Virus record (IMG/VR): IMGVR_UViG_3300025168_000279
Location: 1 to 35,554 of that record
Direction: 5' to 3' (one strand)
Source: a virus
Length of the DNA: 35,554 nucleotides
Shown: positions 9,127 through 17,464 of the stretch, one piece after another
Numbering within the stretch: position 1 is the first letter of the stretch
Layout: each line of letters begins with the position of its first letter
Notes under the pieces: model-generated
The model's database searches: none
What the model was told of the DNA's origin: nothing
Seen by the model: only the letters and a program-made list of their open reading frames with translations
Program-made: the position numbers and the translations under genes

Positions 9127-10639
9127 TTTGGAATGCCTCACGTGCTAAATTCTGAAGTTCATTGTAATCACTTAAATTTAGTCTTTGACCCTCATCGCTA
9201 TCTAAGTAATTTTGTACGGCTGCTTTACTTGTCAAGCCAGCATTAATCTCTAATAAATCTCTCCTTGAATTTTGTGTGTTAATTAAATCTTGATTTTCTT
9301 CTACTATAGTTTTAATTAAATCTTTTGCTGTTTGAAAAATATTAAATGGTTCGTTATCTGATTCTGCTTGCATCTTTAGTGCAATAAGTTCTGAAAAAGT
9401 TTCTGCTTGTTTTGCATTTAATCTTTCTCCATTTCTTCTTTTGTCGCCCCCATCTTTAGGCATAAAAACTTTATGCTGTCTTATTAAATTTAGTGCATTA
9501 GCCAATCTCTTATCTTTACGGCTTTCTAATAAAGTTAACATTGCCGTGACAGTTTCTTGGCTTAAATTTTTATTTAAAATATGTTCAATTGTAACGGTCT
9601 GTGGTGTAAGCCATATTCTCTTTCGCAATTCTTTTACGTCTACTGCATCGTCAAAAGCTTTAGTCACACCCTCTGAAGCTTCTTGTGCTGCTCTAAAGGC
9701 AGATAAAGGAACTTGCGGATTGTCTGCTAATTTTGGAAGTATTTGTTGTTTTCTATCTCTAGACGTTTTAGAGCTAAAAAATTCTAATAGTAATTTTTTT
9801 GCTTCAGTAGTTTGTGCTTTTATAAGATCAGTTTCTTGTGTTCTATTAGCTCTTTCTAAAGCAGCCGCTTTAGTTAAAGCATTACGAATCAATGCATCTT
9901 TCTTAGTGTCATCTAAAAGACTGTACATGTCTCCAATAAGCGGATTATTCTCATCAAAATCAAAAATTCCTGATTTTAATTGTTTATAACCAAAATTATT
10001 GTCTGCGCCTTGGCTTCGCATCCACTTACGCACAGAATTTTCTGCTGTTTCTTTTTTAAATGTTAATGCTATCTTAGCGCCTTCTTTTGCAGTTATAACA
10101 TTTGTCGCTATCGATTGTTCAATGTATTCCAACCCTGTAAATAGCGCCTGATCTCCTGCAATTGCTTTCCCTTCTTGGGTAAGTCCTCTGGAAAGAGAAT
10201 TTAATCCAATTGTAAGATCACCTCGCATTTTATCGTATGCTTTTTTTGTAGCTGTTCCTTGTATTGATATTTGACTACTAGCAGACAACTGCACCCATTT
10301 TTGATCAAAAGCATCACGCACAGCAGAAGACATACCAGCCGAAGATTCTTCGTATATCTTTGCAGCACGGTCTTGGAAAGAACCTAACGCTTCCATGCCG
10401 TCTGTTTTTGCTAATTCCGTTTCTAAAGAATTTAATTTCAATTGTGCATTAATTGTTGATTGATTAATTTCAGCAACAGAATGCGCCTTAAATAAATCAT
10501 CTCCAATTTTACTCAGGTCTTGCCCAAACCCGCCCAAAGCTTGCCCTACTTGGCTTTGAATAGGCACAACTGGCGCTGATGGTGTCCCTGTAGTTTTTGG
10601 CAATGCCGTTTGTCGCGTGAATGTTGGTATAGTAGCCAT
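9116..10639 (-). CDS. helical internal virion protein
   Basis: This is a 507-residue, mostly helical and charged protein. After a Pro/Thr N-terminus come FGQDLSKIGDDLFKAHSVAE and long Lys/Glu/Gln-rich helices with coiled-coil character up to the C-terminus, and no Cys-rich or catalytic motif. The ATG at 10639 overlaps the previous stop (TAATG). Position between the gp14-like protein and the polyvalent ejection protein matches the internal core protein slot (T7 gp15-like). Sequence identity to T7 gp15 is not evident, so the role is inferred from synteny and composition. Confidence 0.6.
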   Translation of the reverse strand: MATIPTFTRQTALPKTTGTPSAPVVPIQSQVGQALGGFGQDLSKIGDDLFKAHSVAEINQSTINAQLKLNSLETELAKTDGMEALGSFQDRAAKIYEESSAGMSSAVRDAFDQKWVQLSASSQISIQGTATKKAYDKMRGDLTIGLNSLSRGLTQEGKAIAGDQALFTGLEYIEQSIATNVITAKEGAKIALTFKKETAENSVRKWMRSQGADNNFGYKQLKSGIFDFDENNPLIGDMYSLLDDTKKDALIRNALTKAAALERANRTQETDLIKAQTTEAKKLLLEFFSSKTSRDRKQQILPKLADNPQVPLSAFRAAQEASEGVTKAFDDAVDVKELRKRIWLTPQTVTIEHILNKNLSQETVTAMLTLLESRKDKRLANALNLIRQHKVFMPKDGGDKRRNGERLNAKQAETFSELIALKMQAESDNEPFNIFQTAKDLIKTIVEENQDLINTQNSRRDLLEINAGLTSKAAVQNYLDSDEGQRLNLSDYNELQNLAREAFQNEQ

Positions 10640-11316
10640 TAACTTAATAACCCCTTGCCAGCAGTTCCATATCTACGACCATATTCATAAGCGCCCTTTG
10701 CAACAGTTCCAGCGGCTCCTATGGCGCTAGACGTAAAGGCGCTATCTGCACTAGAACGGAAGTTCTGTGCTGCGGCAGTTTGACCAACAGCCCCTTGCCT
10801 GGATGCAGCAGCAGATGTTTTGCCGCTATAAAGAATATTTAGCCTTTCTTGAGCGCCTGCAGTTGCAGTATTAATTGCTAGATTTAAAGGAGTGTCTTGG
10901 TTAATTACTACGCCAGAAGATGCATAGCGTGTTGCTTGCGTACCCATCAAAGCTCTGATGCGCTCGTCTGATGCATCTGCACGATCTTCAGCTTCTCTTT
11001 CAGCCATAATTGCGTTGTTTTCGTAAATCTTCCTATTATATTCAGCCATCTGTGCTTGATATTCATAATTTGCCGATTGTTGTGCGCCAGAATATAATTG
11101 ACCAGCACCTTGCATTAGCATGCCGCCTACATTAAATAACGACCCCGCGCCACCTGAAAACAATCCTTTTGTTAATGATCCAGTTGCTAAATTAAACGCT
11201 CCAGCAGAACCTAACAATCCAACAGTTGTACCACCTAACATTGATCCCATTCCAGCACCGCCAACAAGTGTTGGAAATGCTCCTGTAGCAGTACCAAATA
11301 AAACAGGATCACACAT
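10639..11316 (-). CDS. internal virion protein, T7 gp14-like
   Basis: This is a 225-residue protein beginning MCDPVLFG. Residues 1-75 are Gly/Ala-rich and membrane-compatible (GGAGMGSMLGGTTVGLLG). They are followed by a helix rich in Glu, Arg and Ala (YNRKIYENNAIMAEREAEDR) and the segment TRYASSGVVINQDTPLNLAI, a pattern common in podovirus internal virion proteins of the gp14 class. The C-terminus is Ala/Ser-rich and ends in a short basic tail. In T7, gp14 is ejected first and sits in the outer membrane channel. The gene is 5 nt downstream of the large tail protein gene, whose stop region supplies the translation start context. Confidence 0.66.
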   Translation of the reverse strand: MCDPVLFGTATGAFPTLVGGAGMGSMLGGTTVGLLGSAGAFNLATGSLTKGLFSGGAGSLFNVGGMLMQGAGQLYSGAQQSANYEYQAQMAEYNRKIYENNAIMAEREAEDRADASDERIRALMGTQATRYASSGVVINQDTPLNLAINTATAGAQERLNILYSGKTSAAASRQGAVGQTAAAQNFRSSADSAFTSSAIGAAGTVAKGAYEYGRRYGTAGKGLLS

Positions 11317-11321
11317 ATTAG

Positions 11322-14219
11322 TTACCCATCATTAGTTATTAAACGAGTCATAATTGCCGTAATGTGAGAAGGCAAAGGCTGATCTTGCACAATAACAACT
11401 TGCCCTTCCGTTTCCCATCCACCACGAAACGAAATATTTTTATCACCTGAAAATAAAGGTGGTGAGCTATCCATTGGATCACTGCCACCCCGAAAATTAA
11501 TTTCATCCAAGTCCGTTGTATTAGGGCCAACTTTAGCACCTAATGTATTTTTAAACCGCACTGTTGCGTCAAAAATACGTTTGGTTTTGCCTTGGGCTGC
11601 ACCATCGTCTGCTCCAGCTTCAGGACGCAACGTTTTAATTGTTGCCGTTGATCCTAATCCGATATGGCACTTAGACACTTCTGGAGAAAGTCCAGTAATG
11701 GCTCCAGATGCTACAGTTTTGTTTGCATATACTGAACCATTGCCCAGGATAGAAACGCTTTGACCTTCTAAGTGATCCAGGCCAGAGATAGAACCTACCG
11801 CCTGTCGAACGCTTCCGCTGCTAGAATACGTTGTAAAAGCAGCCGAATCAATTAACAGATGAGCCGTACCGCCGCTGGTGTACGCGGTATACCCGCTAGA
11901 ATCTACACCAATTGTAAACGTATTGGCATCTACTCTTGTAACTGTAAAAGCGTTGCCGTTTAACTCCGTCATTCCTGTAACATTTAGAAATCCAACTTGA
12001 TCGTTGTTTACAAAACCGTGTCCTACACAGGTAATTGATCCAGGACTAGCTTGAGTAGCACCAGACACAGGCTTGCCTGCTGTATTCATTAGCTCAAACG
12101 TATTCGTTGTTTTTTCAATAACTTTATAACGAGTGTCGTTTAATTCTGTCATGCCTAAGACATCTTCAATATCCACTAGATCACCATCGCTAAAGCCGTG
12201 TCCCGCTGCTGTGACAACCACGGGATTTGCTTTAGTCGCCGCAGTTATAGTAATTGGATTATTCAACGTTAAACCGCTGTCTACAAAAAAGGCATCGTCT
12301 TTTGTTTGGTTTTCTTCAGTATCAAATTGATTTTCAATAAATTCAATATACCGGCGAGTCGATCCATTAACAGTTCTTTTCACAATCATAAAAACTTGAT
12401 CTTCACCAGAACCAGGAATAACAGCTAAACTTTCAATAATGCCATGACTTGTGCTGGGAGAAAACGAACCGCCTAATTTGTGCCTGTGCCACGCCACTAC
12501 TTTCTGATCTCGAAGATACGTCATGCCAATTAATTGACCGTCTGCTTTCACGCCCCAAACCACTGTTGACGGCTCTTGTTGGAACGAAATTTCTGTCATG
12601 CCGCCTTTGCTTACTTGATTGGATAAAATTGTTAAATCAGGTGACTGAAACGCATCAGATTCAAATGTGTATGCAAATTCTCTTAACTTACGTTGTTGTC
12701 TTTGTATAAACAACACTACGTTATCTACACGGATAGGCGTGTGTGCGTGTGAGCCGCGTGTGCCTTCTCGTACCACACGTACATTAGTTGGGGTTAAAGG
12801 GTCTGCTGTCGTTGATCCAGCAATAGTGAATTCGCCGCCAACGGTTCCGATTGCCATGACTTTGCCTGGAGACAGCCAACGAATGACATTTACCTGATCA
12901 GTCGCAAGAGTGTAAATTAAAGCATCGTTGTCTAGCGTCCCAGGCGTATGATTTTCGTAATCACCACTTTTTGAACCCCACAATGTTTGTGGTTGTTCGG
13001 TTGATCCTGCCCAGAATAAACGTTGCTCAAAAAAAGCGACCGCAGCGGGAAAACCTGTGGTGTCTGAATACGCACCCAACCGCCATTTAGTTTCTGCTGT
13101 TGTTCCACCAAAAGTTGCATTAACGGTTACAGTTACTACCGTTGTATTTGTTCTGGCGGTAACTGTTGCGTATCCCCACTGTATTCCACCATCTCTTAAA
13201 AATTTCCAAGTGCATTCGTTGTCAACGATTTCATCGCCTTCCCCACTTGGCCCACCCGATCCCGCACTGTCACCGGCTTTTAAACATTCATAGACATTGC
13301 CTGAATTTCTTTTCACATCCCCAACCGCATAGGCTGTGCTTGCTGCCCACGCTGCTGCCTGATGACCAATACTGATTAGCCTGCCGACATCCGTGGCTTG
13401 AAAACCATCGCCGCCATTAATACCTCCAACCGCAGAAGCTGTTATTGTTCGAGAGCTCCCTGACGTATGCGAAGGTGTCAAAGTTGTGGTTGTTATATTT
13501 TCGTCCTGATAAGGACCGTCAGTGTAGGTAATATCTGAAATAGTCCATGATGTGTGGGCTGTTCTGGTAATTTTTCTAGGTGTATAACTTGGATGTGCAA
13601 CGTATAAAACGTCTGCGCTTTGAGCAAACTGCAAGGTGGGTATATCAGCAGTGGTATATGTTGTTGTAACGGTGTAAACACGAGCCGCAGTTCCAGCGGA
13701 ACTGTACGCAGTGAAACTGGTAGAATTTATGTTTGTATCATCTATATCTGTAAGTTCAAAAGTGTTAGTAGTTTTATTTTTTATTTTGTAATACTTGCCG
13801 TTTAACTCCGTCATTCCTACTACGCTAGAAATATAAACTTCATCTCCATTTGAAAAACCATGACTACTAGCGGTAACAACGCACGGATTTGCTGCTGTAG
13901 CTCCACTAATTGTCTTGTTGGCTTCAAGAATTGCACCTTCGTCTTTGTAAAAACGAATGTACAAATTGCCAAATTCAATAATGTAAGCTTGCGTGGTAGA
14001 GAATTCAAATGGAAACAGTCGCGTTAACGCAGAGCTTGTTTTTACTTCTTTAACAAAACGAGTTCCTGGTCTTCTTGTAACGCCCCCATGTGGCTGGACA
14101 ATAAAATTTTCTACCGTAGCAGCGCCATTCTGGTATTTTGTAATGTCTACGCGACCAAACAGATCTTCAGACAATTCGCCTGCTGTAAAATTTGTGTTAA
14201 TTACTGAAACGCGAGACAT
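11322..14219 (-). CDS. large tail protein (tail tube/nozzle component) with three E1-FCCH-like repeats
   Basis: This is a 965-residue protein. The N-terminus NTNFTAGELSEDLFGRVDI ... TRRPGTRFVKEVK is the conserved start of the large tail protein of BPP-1/BcepC6B-like and marine podoviruses, filling the T7 gp12 (nozzle) slot. The core (~380-600) has QRLFWAGSTEQPQTLWGS and VVLFIQRQQRKLREF, also conserved. Three repeats share the pattern HGF-x-(N/D)GD ... (V/L)GMTELN ... NTFEL, at residues ~104-181, 659-720 and 721-788. They resemble domains often matched to the ubiquitin-activating E1 FCCH family in phage tails and are probably host-contact or decoration domains. The gene follows the adaptor gene by one base. 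Confidence 0.8.
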   Translation of the reverse strand: MSRVSVINTNFTAGELSEDLFGRVDITKYQNGAATVENFIVQPHGGVTRRPGTRFVKEVKTSSALTRLFPFEFSTTQAYIIEFGNLYIRFYKDEGAILEANKTISGATAANPCVVTASSHGFSNGDEVYISSVVGMTELNGKYYKIKNKTTNTFELTDIDDTNINSTSFTAYSSAGTAARVYTVTTTYTTADIPTLQFAQSADVLYVAHPSYTPRKITRTAHTSWTISDITYTDGPYQDENITTTTLTPSHTSGSSRTITASAVGGINGGDGFQATDVGRLISIGHQAAAWAASTAYAVGDVKRNSGNVYECLKAGDSAGSGGPSGEGDEIVDNECTWKFLRDGGIQWGYATVTARTNTTVVTVTVNATFGGTTAETKWRLGAYSDTTGFPAAVAFFEQRLFWAGSTEQPQTLWGSKSGDYENHTPGTLDNDALIYTLATDQVNVIRWLSPGKVMAIGTVGGEFTIAGSTTADPLTPTNVRVVREGTRGSHAHTPIRVDNVVLFIQRQQRKLREFAYTFESDAFQSPDLTILSNQVSKGGMTEISFQQEPSTVVWGVKADGQLIGMTYLRDQKVVAWHRHKLGGSFSPSTSHGIIESLAVIPGSGEDQVFMIVKRTVNGSTRRYIEFIENQFDTEENQTKDDAFFVDSGLTLNNPITITAATKANPVVVTAAGHGFSDGDLVDIEDVLGMTELNDTRYKVIEKTTNTFELMNTAGKPVSGATQASPGSITCVGHGFVNNDQVGFLNVTGMTELNGNAFTVTRVDANTFTIGVDSSGYTAYTSGGTAHLLIDSAAFTTYSSSGSVRQAVGSISGLDHLEGQSVSILGNGSVYANKTVASGAITGLSPEVSKCHIGLGSTATIKTLRPEAGADDGAAQGKTKRIFDATVRFKNTLGAKVGPNTTDLDEINFRGGSDPMDSSPPLFSGDKNISFRGGWETEGQVVIVQDQPLPSHITAIMTRLITNDG

Positions 14220-14220
14220 A

Positions 14221-14775
14221 TTATACTCTCGAATCTAACCACGTTGTTTCACTCGCTGACAAGCTTTCTTGAGCATCAATCAATCGAGCTTCTTGCATCA
14301 TTGCTGCATATTTTTGTTCAGCAGTAGCAGCTACTGTTTGACTGGCGGTAATGTCGTAAGCTATGTCAGCAGCTAATCTTAAACTGTATGCTTCAATAAA
14401 TTTAGCATCAAATAAATTAGCATCCGTTACTTGATGTACATAAACAATTTGGAGAGGTGCTGCTGCATCACTAACAATTTGACGGCCCTCTACAGCCCAT
14501 TCCTCAGTAGTGTCTACCTCAATAATTCGCAAACAATCGGCTGGCCAATCAAAGGCATTAGTATATTCATAAATTGGTGCGGTTGTGTTAGCTGCAATAG
14601 ACACTCTCTTCAATGAAAAGTTCCAAGGATGATCACGAAGCAATTGATCCCGGCTTTGTTCAAATAAACGCAAACAGGCGCGGCCTTCTTTTGTATCATC
14701 AGTTAGCGCAGTAATTGTAGTACCGCCTAAAAACGTAATTGCTCTATTTGCAATCTCAACAAACGTTGTTGCCAT
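14221..14775 (-). CDS. head-tail adaptor / tail tubular protein A-like
   Basis: This is a 184-residue protein with AAGGAAA before ATG 14775. The pattern IANRAITFLGG near the start, EGRACLRLFEQSRDQLLRDHPWNFSLKR (split here around positions 28-56), the WPADCLRI strand and the helix EAYSLRLAADIAYDIT match the gp11/TubA-type adaptor family of T7-like phages. These proteins form the ring between portal and nozzle. It is the first gene after the capsid terminator and the first of the tail operon, directly before the nozzle-type gene, the expected order. Confidence 0.82.
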   Translation of the reverse strand: MATTFVEIANRAITFLGGTTITALTDDTKEGRACLRLFEQSRDQLLRDHPWNFSLKRVSIAANTTAPIYEYTNAFDWPADCLRIIEVDTTEEWAVEGRQIVSDAAAPLQIVYVHQVTDANLFDAKFIEAYSLRLAADIAYDITASQTVAATAEQKYAAMMQEARLIDAQESLSASETTWLDSRV

Positions 14776-14792
14776 GGTTCATGCTTTCCTTT

Positions 14793-14831
14793 TTTAAAGA
14801 AAGAAAGGGGAGCGGATTAACCGCCCCCCAT
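14793..14831 (-). terminator. intrinsic terminator after the capsid genes
   Basis: On the minus strand, GGGGGGCGG (14829-14821) pairs with CCGCTCCCC (14815-14807) around a 5-nt loop, using one G-U pair. It is followed by the T-rich run TTTCTTTCTTT. It lies directly after the stop of the capsid-associated gene at 14836. It separates capsid from tail transcription units, with partial read-through presumably feeding the tail genes. Confidence 0.8.
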
Positions 14832-14835
14832 TCAA

Positions 14836-15330
14836 TCAGTCTAGCACGTAAGCCAAATATCCAACTAAATCATCGCCAGATACTTGAGCATTGTCTGTCG
14901 CAGTTGCGCGAATAACAACACCACCCTTACTTTCAAAGAGGTAAGTTCCACCCGTAAGAAGGTTAGCCGCAATGGCACCTTCCAACGTTTGAAAACCCAC
15001 GGTATCAACGGAAAGGCCGTTGATAAGACCGTCTGGGTCAGCGGCAGTTGTTGATCCGTCCATCGCTGTATAAGCATCCCAGCCTAGATCTAATGTAGCT
15101 GAACTAGTGGTCCAGTTTACATAAGCTCTAGAAAGTGAAGCTAACAGACGAACTCTTCCAGGTGGCAATGCACCCAGAGCAACGCTAGAACCAGTGTCAC
15201 CAGTTCCGTCTTGGTCATGTGTAAAAAACAAGATTCTTACACGACCATGATCTTCCGTTGTATTGTTGTTTACAACAGGAGTAGCAGTCGCATTAGTGTA
15301 TTCAACAGATTTTTGTGAAGTTACAGCCAT
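14836..15330 (-). CDS. capsid-associated (decoration-like) protein
   Basis: This is a 164-residue protein with a strong site, AAGGAGGG, that overlaps the stop of the capsid gene, so translation is likely high and coupled. It is beta-rich and acidic, with Asp/Thr/Ala repeats and no Cys. Segments such as GRVRILFFTHDQDG, PPGRVRLLASLSRAYVNW and GYLAYVLD suggest an all-beta fold. Small beta proteins directly after the major capsid gene are often head decoration or stabilising proteins. That role is inferred from position and the strong ribosome site, and the sequence is not one I can name. Confidence 0.58.
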   Translation of the reverse strand: MAVTSQKSVEYTNATATPVVNNNTTEDHGRVRILFFTHDQDGTGDTGSSVALGALPPGRVRLLASLSRAYVNWTTSSATLDLGWDAYTAMDGSTTAADPDGLINGLSVDTVGFQTLEGAIAANLLTGGTYLFESKGGVVIRATATDNAQVSGDDLVGYLAYVLD

Positions 15331-15344
15331 TGTTCAGCCCTCCT

Positions 15345-16226
15345 TTATGTTGGGTCACACTCGATATAACCAACAAGCTCTTCTTGCATGCGGGTTGCAC
15401 CGATGGACATTGAAACGAAGACCTGAGTCGCGTGATTTTTATCAGCACGTTCTGAAATCTTGACAGTAGGCTCTGAACCTAAAGCTAATTTTATTCCATC
15501 TCTATGGAAGAATAAAACTTTGTGATCAGAGTTAGAGTCAACTTCAAGTAACTCAGTTCTAATAAACGTGAAACCCAAGAAACTTTCGACCTCGCCATGA
15601 GCAAGAGCTTTGACAGTCGAAAAGTCGCTTGATGTAACTTCGGTTTCACCCAAAAGGTTTTGTAGCTGTTTGGCATTAATGACGCAAAAACGATCATCAT
15701 CTGCTGCCTCATTAGCATCCAAAACATTTTTAGCGGCTCGCAATTTTCCAACATTTAAACCAGTATCCGCAGCAGGTGAAATGCCCACCTGCACATCTAC
15801 TGTGTTGGCCGCAGTGTAAGCGGTTGATGTGCCGCCAGCAACACCCGTAAAGGCAGTACCGTCAGCAGCGTCAATAATTGCTGTATCCATCGCTCTTCCC
15901 ATAGCAGAGCTTGCGGCTCTGGCATAAGGTCCAGCGGGATCGATAAGCATTCTGACCCGGTCTTCATCGTCAATAAGATCGGCCCAATCGTAATCCACAA
16001 GAGAGACTCTGCGTCTTGAATGTGGGGTATCCATGCGAGGCGTATCGGAATGCCTCGATGTGCGAATGCGAGCTTCAGTTTTGCCGATTTGCTCAAAAAA
16101 AGCGTTTTTACCTACAACTGTTTCTGCTGAAACAGCGGATCGTAGACGGGACGCTTCCTGTTGAACAAGATGTTCGACATTACCTCTGTACTGCTCGACA
16201 AACGCGGTAGTGATTTGAACAGACAT
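15345..16226 (-). CDS. major capsid protein
   Basis: This is a 293-residue protein with GGAG 10 nt before ATG 16226. The N-terminal helix (FVEQYRGNVEHLVQQEASRLR), the block RTSRHSDTPRMDTPHSRRRV with the following DYDWADLIDDEDRVRML, the helix AASSAMGRAMDTAIIDAADG and the C-terminal IGATRMQEELVGYIECD are the conserved stretches of the BPP-1/marine podovirus HK97-fold capsid family. Position after the scaffold gene agrees. A 137-nt leader (16227-16363) separates it from the scaffold gene and holds short inverted repeats but no convincing promoter that I can call. Confidence 0.87.
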   Translation of the reverse strand: MSVQITTAFVEQYRGNVEHLVQQEASRLRSAVSAETVVGKNAFFEQIGKTEARIRTSRHSDTPRMDTPHSRRRVSLVDYDWADLIDDEDRVRMLIDPAGPYARAASSAMGRAMDTAIIDAADGTAFTGVAGGTSTAYTAANTVDVQVGISPAADTGLNVGKLRAAKNVLDANEAADDDRFCVINAKQLQNLLGETEVTSSDFSTVKALAHGEVESFLGFTFIRTELLEVDSNSDHKVLFFHRDGIKLALGSEPTVKISERADKNHATQVFVSMSIGATRMQEELVGYIECDPT

Positions 16227-16363
16227 GTTCTTTCTCCACGTTGGTTAAAAGTTAAAGGTGATTGTGGAAGGGGTACCCGAAATCGGACCCTGCCTAGGAT
16301 TACGCTCCGTGAACGCTAAGTCTTTCCTTAAAGTCAACCGGGGCCAGTTATGGCGTATCCGGG

Positions 16364-17188
16364 TTAATTATTAATTATCTCTGTACCGTGCGCTAATTCT
16401 GTTAGCCTTGTCAACTTCTCATTTAACACTTTATTTTCTGGATGAGATGCATCGTACAATCCAGGGTTATTCCTAATAGCAGCAATTTGCTCCAAAGCCA
16501 TTTCAGGAGTTGTTCCAAATTGACCTGAACTTTCGCTGTCTTTAAATTGAGGACCAGTGCCTAACTGCATTCCAATCTTTGAAAATGCTTTGACCAGTTC
16601 TGGGTGTGACCCTAAACCAGCGGCATCAATTGCTTGCTGTAGTTCTGGCGTTCCAAATTCACGTATGGCAGTTCGCGCCGAAGACACTCGTTCGTCAAAA
16701 GCTGTGCCAAATTCTTTTTTCAACTCCGATTCCCATGTTTCGTTTTGTTGTTGCGTTTGATCCATCATGTCTGTGTGTGTAGACATCATGCGCTCAACAA
16801 ATGAATCATGCAGTTTTTGCGCCATTGCTCCAGGCAATTTAGCACCGTGTGCAGCTTCTCGAAACCAATCTGATAATCCTTGATCGTATTGCTCAAAATT
16901 TTCAGGAGCCTCTAAAGCGTAGTCAGCAGCTTCCTTGGGAGTTCCCAATTTTTCCCAGCCGTCCCATTCTGAAAGATCACTATCCGCTGATGGAAGAACT
17001 ATTTTATCTGCTCCAACAGCTTTTTCTAAATTCATATAAGCAGATGCTAAATCACTAGAGCTACCATATCCCTTTACGGTCATATGCTCTTTTACAGCAT
17101 CGTCAAAACCATCCGTCCAATTAACTCCTGAATCCGTATTAGCTTCAGGGGTGCCTGTTAATACAGACCCTTCTGCTTCTTCACTCAT
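16364..17188 (-). CDS. capsid scaffolding protein
   Basis: From ATG 17188 (AGAAGGA 10-11 nt upstream, overlapping the previous stop as ATGAGTGA) this is 274 residues. A TTG at 17197 is too close to the ribosome site. The protein is acidic, Glu/Asp/Gln-rich and helical. Residues ~30-110 hold the typical podovirus scaffold pattern: LASAYMNLEKAVGADKIVLP, DGWEKLGTPKEAADYAL and a YDQGLSDWFREAAHGAKLP stretch. The C-terminal part has helix-turn-helix-like basic clusters that in other phages contact the capsid protein. Its place between portal and capsid genes is classical. Confidence 0.82.
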   Translation of the reverse strand: MSEEAEGSVLTGTPEANTDSGVNWTDGFDDAVKEHMTVKGYGSSSDLASAYMNLEKAVGADKIVLPSADSDLSEWDGWEKLGTPKEAADYALEAPENFEQYDQGLSDWFREAAHGAKLPGAMAQKLHDSFVERMMSTHTDMMDQTQQQNETWESELKKEFGTAFDERVSSARTAIREFGTPELQQAIDAAGLGSHPELVKAFSKIGMQLGTGPQFKDSESSGQFGTTPEMALEQIAAIRNNPGLYDASHPENKVLNEKLTRLTELAHGTEIINN

Positions 17189-17450
17189 TTTGTACAATTC
17201 CTTCTTGTCCAGTTGCGATTAAAGTAATTTGCTCATCATCTAATGCTAAAATCGTAATAATGCGGCGAACCATATCGCGGCCACCTTCTAGATGCTGAAC
17301 CTCAGAATCTGATCGTACGCCTGTCATAGCATACAAGTTACTTGCTTTTAACATATCTTTAAAAATTATTTGACCTTGCGGCGTATGTAAAAATATTTCT
17401 CGATACGCTTGCATAATTTCCGCTTGAACTTTGTGTTGCTCTTGTTTCAT
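17181..17450 (-). CDS. Bbp19-like small packaging/head protein
   Basis: This is an 89-residue protein. The pattern AYREIFLHTPQGQIIFKDML followed by EGGRDMVRRIITIL resembles the short Bbp19-like family encoded between portal and scaffold genes in many podoviruses and siphoviruses. Its role there is unknown. It overlaps the scaffold start by 8 nt and starts 14 nt after the portal stop, so it is translated as part of the head module. Confidence 0.66.
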   Translation of the reverse strand: MKQEQHKVQAEIMQAYREIFLHTPQGQIIFKDMLKASNLYAMTGVRSDSEVQHLEGGRDMVRRIITILALDDEQITLIATGQEGIVQNE

Positions 17451-17464
17451 TAGTTTCCTTTAGT

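Noticed and set aside
16227-16363. Promoter or riboswitch in the leader of the capsid gene
   Set aside because: A TTGACT element is present but no -10 at proper distance; inverted repeats are short and do not form a convincing structure.
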